Below are positions 51,093-58,796 of a DNA stretch of 64,000 nt, piece after piece. The first letter of the stretch is position 1. The number at the start of each line of letters is the position of its first letter. The notes beneath the pieces were generated by a model, which did not search any database, was not told where the DNA came from, and saw only the letters and a program-made list of their open reading frames with translations. This stretch comes from Rhodoferax saidenbachensis (GTDB lineage Bacteria; Pseudomonadota; Gammaproteobacteria; Burkholderiales; Burkholderiaceae_C), in contig NZ_CP019239.1 of NCBI RefSeq assembly GCF_001955715.1, positions 2,294,001-2,358,000 on the forward strand, in the 5' to 3' direction. A program made the position numbers and the translations under genes.

Positions 51093-51215
51093 GCGCCTTC
51101 AATCAAGGCATAGCCCTGATCGTGATTGCGCTGCTGACTGCCGTGACCATGGTGGTTGTAGGGTGGCCCAAGTTGCATTGGCTGTGGCTGCTGGGCGCTT
51201 TAGGCTGGGTCTCAA
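51093..51215 (+). repeat. chrA2 3'-end fragment E (with internal deletion)
   Basis: AFNQGIALIVIALL then TAVTMVVVGWPKLHWLWLLG match AFKQGMAPIVIALL and TAVATVIVWRTKLHLLWLLG of chrA2 in frame, but about 22 codons between them are missing. The chrA-like part ends near LGWVS, just before the convergent LuxR stop at 51219. Confidence 0.85.
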
Positions 51216-51218
51216 CAG

Positions 51219-52097
51219 TCAAGCGCCGCGCACGGCGGAAGCCCCCATGACCAGGGCATACAGTTCGTTGCGAAAGTGGATACCCAGGCGGTTGAAGGCC
51301 CGGTTGCGGTAGGTCTTGACCGTGGGCAGACTCAAGCCCAGGTCGTTGGCAATGCCATCCTGCGTCATGCCCTGCAGCAAGCGCAGGCACACATCCAGCT
51401 CGCGCTGCGTCAGCGCCGGTGACAGGGCCAGCAATCGGCTGCGCAGGCTGGGGCCGACGGGCCCCTCTTCCGCATCCGCCTCGATGGCAGGCGCTCCCAC
51501 CAGTGCCAGGTGCTTGCGGGTCAGTGCCAGCAACGACGGCGCCAGATTGCCAAACATGGCCAGTTGCCCATCTGTGAAGGGCCGCTGGTGCTGATGGCGG
51601 TAGAAGTTGATCGCGAACACCACCCCGTCGCCAGGCAGGCTGACGATAGACACCCGCTCGGCCACACCATGCGCCTCATAGACCTTGGCCCGGTGCTCCA
51701 CAGGAACCTCGCGCGCCATGATGTGGCACAGCTGTGTCATGGGCCCGGTGGCACCGGCCAGGGCGGCGGCAGAGCTGGTCGGTTGTGCGACCAGCGTGCG
51801 GTCCTTCAAGTAGGGGCCCGACAGGTAGGCTCGCCAGCAGTCGCGGGTGGTGTCGGTCACGCCATGACTGGCCGACATGAACAGCGTGGGACGGCAGTGC
51901 TGCCCGGTGCGGTACACCGACCACGATGCGGCGGGCACCACCGGGTACAGGCAGTCCAACAGGTTGTCCTCAAAACGGGGCTGGCCCAGTGCCATGACCA
52001 TTCCGGCCAACACGTGGCCGACCTCACTGCTTGCCGCATCACCCGCCAGCGGTGCGCCGGTCGAAGCGCTGCGGCCACTCACGGTCCATGTCCTCAT
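51219..52097 (-). CDS. LuxR-type transcriptional regulator
   Basis: 292 residues. The C-terminal helix-turn-helix (about 225-285) has ALTQRELDVCLRLLQGMTQD, GIANDLGLSLPTVKTYRNRA and FNRLGIHFRNELYALV. The N-terminal part (about 30-200) is a GAF-like sensor by its pattern, with no assigned ligand. It is divergent from the small membrane-protein and Bug genes and starts overlap the former by 10 bp, so it is likely to control them. Confidence 0.87.
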   Translation of the reverse strand: MRTWTVSGRSASTGAPLAGDAASSEVGHVLAGMVMALGQPRFEDNLLDCLYPVVPAASWSVYRTGQHCRPTLFMSASHGVTDTTRDCWRAYLSGPYLKDRTLVAQPTSSAAALAGATGPMTQLCHIMAREVPVEHRAKVYEAHGVAERVSIVSLPGDGVVFAINFYRHQHQRPFTDGQLAMFGNLAPSLLALTRKHLALVGAPAIEADAEEGPVGPSLRSRLLALSPALTQRELDVCLRLLQGMTQDGIANDLGLSLPTVKTYRNRAFNRLGIHFRNELYALVMGASAVRGA

Positions 52098-52273
52098 GCT
52101 TTGTCTCCTCGGCGCTTTTTTTGTGCATCCTCAGCATTGGTCTGCTGGTTTACCCGTCGTCCTCAGGGATGACGGCCCCGCAGCAGCGGCTGTTTTACGC
52201 TTGCTCTGTCGCGGCATTCTGCCTTTTTTTGGGTGCCAACGCCCTTTTTTCACAACAACGAGAGACACCATGA
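52088..52273 (+). CDS. Small membrane protein upstream of the Bug gene
   Basis: 61 residues, start MSSCFVSSALFLC. Two hydrophobic helices (about 4-20 and 35-52) are separated by YPSSSGMTAPQQRL. The stop overlaps the Bug start codon (ATGA at 52270-52273), which argues that it is translated and coupled to it. The start overlaps the 5' end of the divergent LuxR gene by 10 bp. No family is recognised. It could help in membrane coupling of the binding protein. Confidence 0.5.
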   Translation: MSSCFVSSALFLCILSIGLLVYPSSSGMTAPQQRLFYACSVAAFCLFLGANALFSQQRETP

Positions 52274-53295
52274 GCACACCATCCACCCGTCGCACCCACC
52301 TGCGCCAGCTGACCCGCACCGCCGCCGCGCTGGCGGTTGCCGCTGCATCACTGGCGCCATGGACCACCGCGCAAGCCCAATCGGCCGCGGGCTACCCGAC
52401 CAAACCTGTGCGCATCATTGTGGGATTCCCGGCAGGCACCGGTCCGGACATCGTGGCCCGCCTGCTGGCTCAAAAGCTGTCAGAAGGCTGGGGCAACATG
52501 GGTGTGATTGTGGACAACAAGCCCGGTGCCGGTGGCCTGATTGCCGCCAATGAGGCCGCCCACGCCGCGCCCGACGGCTACACGCTGATGCTGGGCGAGA
52601 CCGGGCAACTGAGCATTGCCCCCAGCAGCTACAACAAACTGCCTTACGACCCGCAAAAAGACTTTGCCGCCGTCAGCCAAGTCGTGAGCTCCGACTTCGT
52701 GCTGCTGGTCAACCCGCAGAAGGTCCCGTCCAAAAACGTCAAGGAGTTTGTCGAGTGGAGCGGCAAACAGCCCAATGGCATGTTCCTGGCCACCTTTGGT
52801 GCAGGCACACCGGGCCACTTTGGCGCCTTCATGTTTGGCGATGCCGTCAAGATCAAACCTGAAGCAGTGCACTACAAAACCACAGGTGACGCGCTGGGTG
52901 GCCTGTTCAGTGGCGACGTACAGGGCGTGTTTGCCAGCGTGGGTCTGGCCGCCCCCAACGTCAAGGCCGGCAAACTGCTGGCCCTGGGCAGCACTGGCGC
53001 GACCCGTGCCAACGCGCTCCCCGACACCCCCACCATGAAGGAACAGGGTTACAACAGCCTCGAATTCACCTCGTGGTTTGGCATTGTGGCGCCCGCCAAG
53101 GTACCCGCTGACATCCTCGCCAAGCTCAGTGCCGACATCCAGAAAGCCGTGAAATCCGCCGATGGCAAGACCCGATTGGAAGAGGCCGGTTTCCGCGTTA
53201 CGGGCACCTCCCGCGAGGACTTCACCCGCATCATCAGCGCCGACACCGTGACATGGGGCAAGGCCGTGGCCGCTACCGGATTCAAGGCCGACTGA
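52270..53295 (+). CDS. Bug-family (TctC-like) periplasmic solute-binding protein
   Basis: 341 residues with a signal peptide (RTAAALAVAAASLAPWTTAQ). Family blocks are PVRIIVGFPAGTGPDIVAR, DNKPGAGGLIAANEAA, GTPGHFGAF and FGIVAPAKVPADIL. It probably captures a carboxylate for uptake or sensing; no TctA/TctB genes are nearby. It ends in TGATG, overlapping the start of the DUF3237 gene, so the two are coupled. The LuxR gene upstream probably controls the operon. Confidence 0.92.
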   Translation: MSTPSTRRTHLRQLTRTAAALAVAAASLAPWTTAQAQSAAGYPTKPVRIIVGFPAGTGPDIVARLLAQKLSEGWGNMGVIVDNKPGAGGLIAANEAAHAAPDGYTLMLGETGQLSIAPSSYNKLPYDPQKDFAAVSQVVSSDFVLLVNPQKVPSKNVKEFVEWSGKQPNGMFLATFGAGTPGHFGAFMFGDAVKIKPEAVHYKTTGDALGGLFSGDVQGVFASVGLAAPNVKAGKLLALGSTGATRANALPDTPTMKEQGYNSLEFTSWFGIVAPAKVPADILAKLSADIQKAVKSADGKTRLEEAGFRVTGTSREDFTRIISADTVTWGKAVAATGFKAD

Positions 53296-53771
53296 TGGCC
53301 CCCATGGACGCCCTCGCGCCACCGGCCTTGAAGTATTTTGCTGACCTGACTGTGCAGGTGGGCCCACCTCAGGAGGTGGGCCAGACCGGGCGCGGCCTGC
53401 GCCGCCTGATCCCTATCCTGAGTGGTCAGGCCACAGGTGATGGCTGGACTGCCCGCGTGCTGCCCGGCGGCGCAGACTTTCAGTTGGTCGTCAACGAGCG
53501 TCTGGCCGAGCTGGATGCGCGCTATGTGCTGGAGACCGATGGCGGCGACATGATTTATGTGCAGAACCGCGCCCTGCGCTGCGGCCCGGCAGACCTGATG
53601 GCCCGGCTGGTACGCGGTGAGCCGGTGGACCCGACGCAGATCTACTTTCGCTGCAGCCCCACGTTTGAGACCGCCTCGCGCGCGCTGGGCTGGATCACCG
53701 AGCGCATGTTTGTCGGCTCGGGCGCGCGCTTCCCTGATCAGGTGGCCATGCGCTTTTATGAGCTGATGTAG
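53295..53771 (+). CDS. DUF3237-family protein
   Basis: 158 residues. The family stretch LDARYVLETDGGDMIYVQNR is followed by YFRCSPTFETASRALGWITE. No signal peptide is seen. The start overlaps the Bug stop (TGATG); a start three codons later is equally likely. DUF3237 genes often sit beside Bug genes, suggesting that they act on the transported compound, but the reaction is unknown. Confidence 0.85.
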   Translation: MAPMDALAPPALKYFADLTVQVGPPQEVGQTGRGLRRLIPILSGQATGDGWTARVLPGGADFQLVVNERLAELDARYVLETDGGDMIYVQNRALRCGPADLMARLVRGEPVDPTQIYFRCSPTFETASRALGWITERMFVGSGARFPDQVAMRFYELM

Positions 53772-53787
53772 CCCGGGGCCAGGCCGA

Positions 53788-54555
53788 TCAACTGCGCTGG
53801 CGCAGCGCTTCGTACAGGCACACGCCACTGGCCACCGACACGTTCAGGCTCTCTACGGCACCGTGCATCGGAATGCTGACCAGTGCGTCGCAGGTCTTGG
53901 ACGTGAGCTGGCGCATGCCGTCGCCTTCGGCGCCCAACACCAGGGCCACGGGGCCTTTGAGGTCCGCCTGGTACAGGGTCTGGGTGGCCTGGTCGCTGGT
54001 GCCGATGATCCAGATGTTCCGCTCTTTGAGCTCATTGAGCGTGCGCGCCAGGTTGGTCACCATGAAATACGGCACGGTCTCGGCCGCGCCGCTGGCCACC
54101 TTGGCCACGGTGGCGTTGATGCCGGCGGCGTGGTCCTTGGGGGCGATCACGCAGTGTGCGCCCGCGCCATCGGCCACCCGCAGGCAGGCGCCCAGGTTGT
54201 GCGGGTCAGTCACGCCGTCCAGCACCAGGATCAGCGGCTGGGTACGTTCGGCCACCGGCAGCGCGGCGTTGGCGGCTTCCAGGTTTTCCAGCAGCTCGTC
54301 CAGCGAATGGACTTGTTTGATCTCTTGCACCCGCGCAGCCACGCCCTGGTGGCCGTGGCTGCCGGCCATCTTGGCCAGGCGCACGCCGTCGGCTTCGATC
54401 AGGCGGATGCCCGCCTCGGCCACCTTGTCGGTGAACTGCCGCATGCGCGCATCGCGGCGCGTGGGGTCCACATAGATTTCAACGATAGATTTTGGGGCGG
54501 TCTTGAGGCGCACGCCCACGGCATGGAAGCCGAAGAGAACTTTGGGAGATGACAT
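53788..54555 (-). CDS. rlmB: 23S rRNA (guanosine-2'-O-)-methyltransferase RlmB
   Basis: 255 residues. An N-terminal substrate-binding domain (about 1-85) and a SPOUT/TrmH catalytic domain (about 105-255) are present. The catalytic motifs are DGVTDPHNLGACLR, VLGAEGDGMR and IPMHGAVESLNVSVASGV. It methylates G2251 of 23S rRNA. It is a housekeeping gene convergent with the DUF3237 gene. Confidence 0.93.
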   Translation of the reverse strand: MSSPKVLFGFHAVGVRLKTAPKSIVEIYVDPTRRDARMRQFTDKVAEAGIRLIEADGVRLAKMAGSHGHQGVAARVQEIKQVHSLDELLENLEAANAALPVAERTQPLILVLDGVTDPHNLGACLRVADGAGAHCVIAPKDHAAGINATVAKVASGAAETVPYFMVTNLARTLNELKERNIWIIGTSDQATQTLYQADLKGPVALVLGAEGDGMRQLTSKTCDALVSIPMHGAVESLNVSVASGVCLYEALRQRS

Positions 54556-54562
54556 GGCCCGA

Positions 54563-54928
54563 TTATCGGGCCTGCGCCTTCAAAACCCAGCCCAGCGACA
54601 GCACATAACGGCTACTGCCCTCTACGCGGGTCACACTGTGCTCACAAGCGTCGGGGCGAAACAGCTTGACCCTGCGGCTGGTGTAAATGGGCGTGGCACA
54701 GACAAACTCACCGCCCGCACGGGACGCCTTCAGCACGATGTTGAGCCGGTAGTGCCGCCCGGCCTGCACCGGGTCGGTATGCGGCGGAATCTGCGCACCC
54801 ACGGGGTAACGGATCAGATAACTGTCAAACGGCAGCGGCCAGCGGGCGGTCAGCAGCAGCATCTTGTCGTAGCCGGTGCCCTGGCGGCCCCTTTGCCAGC
54901 GGAAGGCCTTCTTCAGGTAGTCACGCAT
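54563..54928 (-). CDS. 2-oxoglutarate/Fe(II)-dependent oxygenase-like protein
   Basis: 121 residues. The facial triad is visible as HTD in GAQIPPHTDPVQ (about residues 50-52) and a distal His in ACEHSVTRV, with SRYVLSLGW after it. It is a short, single-domain member of the 2OG-Fe(II) family. It ends 7 bp before rlmB and lies on the same strand. Substrate unknown. Confidence 0.8.
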   Translation of the reverse strand: MRDYLKKAFRWQRGRQGTGYDKMLLLTARWPLPFDSYLIRYPVGAQIPPHTDPVQAGRHYRLNIVLKASRAGGEFVCATPIYTSRRVKLFRPDACEHSVTRVEGSSRYVLSLGWVLKAQAR

Positions 54929-54941
54929 GCCGGGCCAACCC

Positions 54942-55000
54942 TCTATTTACTATATTTTTGATAGCTGCTTGCGCACATCCCATAAGGGCTAGAGGCCAAT
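54942..55000 (+). repeat. Comamonadaceae intergenic repeat, copy 6
   Basis: CTATTTACTATATTTTTGAT, AGCTGCTTGCGCACATC, AAGGGCTAGAGG and CCAATTTAA. It fills the gap between the 2OG-oxygenase and DUF1330 genes, and its right end touches the DUF1330 stop region. Confidence 0.76.
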
Positions 55001-55303
55001 TTAAGGCTGAGGTCCGTCGTAACCTTCAACGATCACGATGTCTGCCGTGGACACCGGCTTGCGCAGTGTCACCGCGTACTGGTATTCGGGGGAGTTCCAG
55101 CAGTCCAGCGCGGCCTGGTAGGACGGGAACTCCAGCACCACATTGCGCGAGCGGCTGCTGCCCTCGGGGTTTTCATACCGGCCTGACCGCGCCAGAAACC
55201 GGGCACCGTATTTCTTGAAAGGAATCGCGTTGGCCTCCACGTAGGCCTTGTAGCCCTCGGGGTCTGCAATATCGACGCGTGCAATCCAGTAGCCCTTGGT
55301 CAT
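55001..55303 (-). CDS. DUF1330-family protein
   Basis: 100 residues with the dimeric alpha/beta pattern of DUF1330: KGYWIARVDIADPEGYKAYV, LEFPSYQAALDCWNSPEYQ and a C-terminal DIVIVEGYDG. It overlaps the ABC gene by ATGA and is co-transcribed with it. Function unknown. Confidence 0.88.
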   Translation of the reverse strand: MTKGYWIARVDIADPEGYKAYVEANAIPFKKYGARFLARSGRYENPEGSSRSRNVVLEFPSYQAALDCWNSPEYQYAVTLRKPVSTADIVIVEGYDGPQP

Positions 55304-55986
55304 GTCAGCTCCTCTGCCGCAGCCACCCGACCCGCTTCGATGGTGATACGCCGATCGCAGCGCGCGGCAATGGCGCGGTCGTGGGTTACCAGCACCAGGG
55401 TCGTGCCCTGCTCGCGGTTCAGTTCAAACATCAACTCCATGATGGTTTCGCCCGTGGCGAAGTCCAGGCTGCCGGTGGGTTCGTCGGCCAGCAGCACAGC
55501 GGGCTGCACCACGAAGGCGCGGGCCAGCGCGACGCGCTGCTGTTCGCCGCCACTGAGCACCTTGGGGTACGAGTTCAGGCGCTGCGACAGGCCCACGCGG
55601 GCCAGCATCTCGCTGGCAGCTTTGCGGGCGTCCTTGCGGCCGTCCAGCTCCAGCGGCAGCATGACGTTTTCCAGCGCGGTCAGGTTGCCCAGCAACTGGA
55701 AGCTCTGGAACACAAAACCCACGCTGCGGGCGCGCAAGGCAGCGCGTGCGTCTTCGTTGATGGCAAACAGATCCTGCCCGGCCAGGCGCACCGTGCCCGA
55801 CGTGGGGGTGTCCAGGCCGGCGATGATGGAGAGCAAAGTACTCTTGCCCGACCCGGATGCTCCGACGATGGCCGCCGTCTCGCGCACTTTGAGTGCAAAA
55901 TCGATGTCACGCAGGATCTGCAGCGTGCCGGTGGAATCGGTCACCGCCTTGAATACATGGTCCACCGCAATAATTGAATCAGACAT
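55300..55986 (-). CDS. ybbA: ABC transporter ATP-binding protein (YbbA/LolD-like)
   Basis: 228 residues. Walker A is GASGSGKST, the Q-loop FQSFQLLG, signature LSGGEQQRVALARA, Walker B LLADEPTGSLD and H-loop VLVTHD. The start overlaps that of the divergent tesA gene by 2 bp. YbbA usually works with a large YbbP permease, which is not seen here. It is the first gene of a small operon with the DUF1330 gene. Confidence 0.9.
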   Translation of the reverse strand: MSDSIIAVDHVFKAVTDSTGTLQILRDIDFALKVRETAAIVGASGSGKSTLLSIIAGLDTPTSGTVRLAGQDLFAINEDARAALRARSVGFVFQSFQLLGNLTALENVMLPLELDGRKDARKAASEMLARVGLSQRLNSYPKVLSGGEQQRVALARAFVVQPAVLLADEPTGSLDFATGETIMELMFELNREQGTTLVLVTHDRAIAARCDRRITIEAGRVAAAEELT

Positions 55987-56638
55987 GAGGCCCTCTTTGT
56001 ATCGACGACACTTTATCGCGCTTGGTATTTCGGCTGGCTTTGCAGGGCTTTCCAGCGCCCAGACCAAGACCCCGCCCGCCTCCGCCACCCTGCTCGTGAT
56101 CGGCGACTCGTTGAGCGCTGAGTATGGCCTCAAACGCGGTAGCGGCTGGGTCGCGCTGATGGAACAACGTCTGGCGCAGGAGAAAAAGGCCGTGACCGTG
56201 GTCAACGCCAGCATCAGCGGCGACACCACCTCGGGCGGGCGTTCGCGCCTGCTAGCCCTGCTGGCACAACACAAACCCACGGTAGTCGTCATTGAGCTGG
56301 GCGGCAACGACGCCCTGCGCGGCCTGCCGCTGGCCATGACGCAGGACAACCTGCAGGCCATGACCCAAGCAGCACAAGCGGCTGGCGCCAAAGTACTGTT
56401 GCTGGGCATGCAGGTGCCACCCAACTACGGGCAGGACTATGGCCAGAAATTTGCAGCCACCTTTGCCACGGTAGCCAAAGCCAACAAGGCCGCCTTAGTG
56501 CCGTTTATGCTCAAAGGCATAGCCGATGGGCCCGACGCCACGCGCCTGTTCCAGGCGGACCGCATTCACCCCACCGAAGCAGCCCACCCGACCATTCTGG
56601 CCAACGTGTGGCCCGCCGTGAAGAAACTGCTTCCATGA
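55985..56638 (+). CDS. tesA: SGNH/GDSL esterase TesA
   Basis: 217 residues with a signal peptide (RRHFIALGISAGFAGLSSAQ); the RR pair and hydrophobic stretch permit Tat or Sec export. Catalytic blocks are VIGDSLSAEYG (Ser), NASISGDTTSGG (Gly block), ELGGNDALRG (Asn) and DRIHPTEAAH (Asp and His). It is a periplasmic acyl-ester or thioester hydrolase with arylesterase activity in homologues. It is divergent from ybbA with overlapping start codons, and its stop overlaps mnmH (ATGA). Confidence 0.92.
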   Translation: MRPSLYRRHFIALGISAGFAGLSSAQTKTPPASATLLVIGDSLSAEYGLKRGSGWVALMEQRLAQEKKAVTVVNASISGDTTSGGRSRLLALLAQHKPTVVVIELGGNDALRGLPLAMTQDNLQAMTQAAQAAGAKVLLLGMQVPPNYGQDYGQKFAATFATVAKANKAALVPFMLKGIADGPDATRLFQADRIHPTEAAHPTILANVWPAVKKLLP

Positions 56639-57684
56639 GCCTGAACGTGATGCAGGCCACCGAGGTGCTGGCCCGGCTGCACGAGTTCGACACGGTGATT
56701 GACGCGCGCAGCGAGGGCGAGTTTGACGAAGACCATCTGCCGCTGGCCGTGAATTGGCCCACACTGAACAACGCCGAACGCAAGGAAATCGGCACGCTGT
56801 ACAAGCAGGTCAATCCATTTGAAGCCCGCAAACGCGGCGCGGCCATTGCGGCGCGCAACATTGCCATGCACATCGAACGCGAGGTGCTGGACAAACCCAA
56901 GGACTGGAAACCCCTGGCCTACTGCTGGCGCGGCGGCAAACGCAGCGGCTCGCTTTCGCTGATCCTGGACCAGATCGGTTTCAGGGTCACGCTGGTGGAA
57001 GGCGGCTACAAGGCGTTTCGCGCGGCCATGCTGCTGGATACCGCCGCACGCGTCGCGCCGCTGGACCTGCGCGTGGTCTGTGGCACCACAGGCTCGGGCA
57101 AGACGCGGCTCTTGCACGCGCTGGACAGCGTGGGCGCGCAGGTGCTGGATCTGGAAGCCCTGGCCAACCACCGAAGTTCGGTGCTGGGCGCCATCCCCGG
57201 GCTGGCCCAGCCGACACAAAAGCGCTTTGACATGCTGGTGTGGAACGCGCTGCGCCAGTTTGACCCCGCGCGCCCGGTGTTTGTGGAAAGCGAGAGCAAG
57301 AAGGTCGGCAATGTGTTTGTGCCCGCCGTATTGGTGGAACAGATGCGCACCAGCCCGTGCCTGAACGTGGAACTCCCCATGGACGCACGTGTGGCGCTGC
57401 TGCTGGAGGACTACGCGTTTCTGACGCGTGACACCACCTACTTTTGCGACCGCCTGGACGTGCTGGCCACCTTTCGGGGCAGGGCCCTGGTGGCAGAGTG
57501 GAAAGCGCTGGTGCTGGCGGGAGATTTGCAACCGGTGGTGCGGGACCTGCTGGCCCAGCACTATGACCCGGGCTACCTACAGTCGATGGTGCGCAACTTC
57601 AGTCAGTACGCGCAGGCCATCACTATTTCACCCGCCGACCATTCGATGCAGGCCATGGTGGCGCTGGCAAAAACCCTGGTCTAA
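56635..57684 (+). CDS. mnmH: tRNA 2-selenouridine synthase MnmH
   Basis: 349 residues. The N-terminal rhodanese domain has Cys97 in AYCWRGGKRSGS. The P-loop domain has GTTGSGKT at 150-157. It converts 2-thiouridine to 2-selenouridine in tRNA wobble positions, using selenophosphate and a geranylated intermediate. The start overlaps the tesA stop by ATGA. No selD gene is in the window. Confidence 0.9.
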   Translation: MSLNVMQATEVLARLHEFDTVIDARSEGEFDEDHLPLAVNWPTLNNAERKEIGTLYKQVNPFEARKRGAAIAARNIAMHIEREVLDKPKDWKPLAYCWRGGKRSGSLSLILDQIGFRVTLVEGGYKAFRAAMLLDTAARVAPLDLRVVCGTTGSGKTRLLHALDSVGAQVLDLEALANHRSSVLGAIPGLAQPTQKRFDMLVWNALRQFDPARPVFVESESKKVGNVFVPAVLVEQMRTSPCLNVELPMDARVALLLEDYAFLTRDTTYFCDRLDVLATFRGRALVAEWKALVLAGDLQPVVRDLLAQHYDPGYLQSMVRNFSQYAQAITISPADHSMQAMVALAKTLV

Positions 57685-57705
57685 CGGAGCGCCTGCGCTG
57701 GGTTG

Positions 57706-57903
57706 TCAGGGCGTGTCGTCGGAAGCCGGTTCCGCGGGCGCGGCGGACTCACCAATAGCTTCGTTGGCGGCGTCATTGGGGGTGCTGTCGTCTTGTCCGT
57801 CGCCGGCCTTGCGCTCACCCTTGTTCTTGAGCTTTTCCTCTTTTTTCTTCTTTTTAGCCAGTTCTTTCTGACGTTTTTCGTAACCGTAATTGGGTTTTGC
57901 CAA
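57706..57903 (-). CDS. Small lysine-rich conserved hypothetical protein
   Basis: 65 residues. The N-terminus MAKPNYGYEKRQKELAKKKK is strongly basic, while the C-terminus is acidic and low-complexity. This pattern is common in Betaproteobacteria and is usually listed as a hypothetical protein. It is convergent with mnmH and 17 bp downstream of the DUF2189 gene. Function unknown. Confidence 0.7.
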   Translation of the reverse strand: MAKPNYGYEKRQKELAKKKKKEEKLKNKGERKAGDGQDDSTPNDAANEAIGESAAPAEPASDDTP

Positions 57904-57920
57904 GGTGTTCTTTCAATAAT

Positions 57921-58742
57921 TCATGGCACTGTACCACCTTGCAGCCAGTGCACCGTGCCACGGTACGCATGCCAGCTCGCGTGGCCCAGCAAAGGCCCCA
58001 CCACCAGCAGGCCCAGACCCCACGGCGCCAACAACGCCAGCGCCACCAAAACAGCGATCAGCAGCCCCCACAACAGCATTGCCCCGGTGTTGTGGAACAC
58101 CACCTCCAGGCTGGTGATGGCCGCGGAGATGGCGTCGGTGTCGCGGTCCAGAATCATCGGGATGGACACCACCGCCATCGAAAACACCAACATGGCAAAG
58201 CCTCCACCCACCACGGTGTAGGCCAGCAAGAATTCCCAGTTCTCTGGGTTGAACACTGCCTGGACCACGCTGGCCGTGGACGGCATGCCGGTGTTGAAGA
58301 ACACGGCGAACACCACCAGCGACGCCCTGCCCCACAACAATTCCAGCACGATCAAGACCAGCACCAGCATGGCCATGCTACCCATATGGCGGTCCCAGCA
58401 GGTCAGCGAGCTGCCCAGGTCGGGCACCAGGTCCTGCTCACGCCTGCGGCTGACCTCATACAGCCCCATGGCCAAGAACGGGCCCAGCAACAGGCAGCCG
58501 GAGGCCATGGACATGGTGTACTCGGGTTTGTTGCGGAACACGGCACCGAGCACCAGCGCCATAAGCCAGAACGCCGTGCCGTAAAAAGCGGCAATGCCGG
58601 GGTGGGCGCAGAGGTCACGCCAGCCCGCGCGCAGCCAGTGCAGCAGGTGCACGAGGCGCACCCGCAGAATCTCTTTGGGTGGCGCCTCGGAGGGCGGCGG
58701 GATATAGGGTGGAGGGGCTTCAACCGGCGGCAAGGGGCTCAT
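57921..58742 (-). CDS. DUF2189 membrane protein
   Basis: 273 residues. A proline-rich N-terminus (about 1-22) is followed by six membrane helices, the first at about 48-66. DUF2189 features are LLLGPFLAMGLYEVSRRREQ and SIPMILDRDTDAISAAITS. Members are often linked to respiratory genes but the role is unknown. Confidence 0.85.
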   Translation of the reverse strand: MSPLPPVEAPPPYIPPPSEAPPKEILRVRLVHLLHWLRAGWRDLCAHPGIAAFYGTAFWLMALVLGAVFRNKPEYTMSMASGCLLLGPFLAMGLYEVSRRREQDLVPDLGSSLTCWDRHMGSMAMLVLVLIVLELLWGRASLVVFAVFFNTGMPSTASVVQAVFNPENWEFLLAYTVVGGGFAMLVFSMAVVSIPMILDRDTDAISAAITSLEVVFHNTGAMLLWGLLIAVLVALALLAPWGLGLLVVGPLLGHASWHAYRGTVHWLQGGTVP

Positions 58743-58796
58743 GCCCCAAGCCTAGCGCGGCCAACGCGTCTGCTGCCCCGGGAGAAACCCGGGCGC

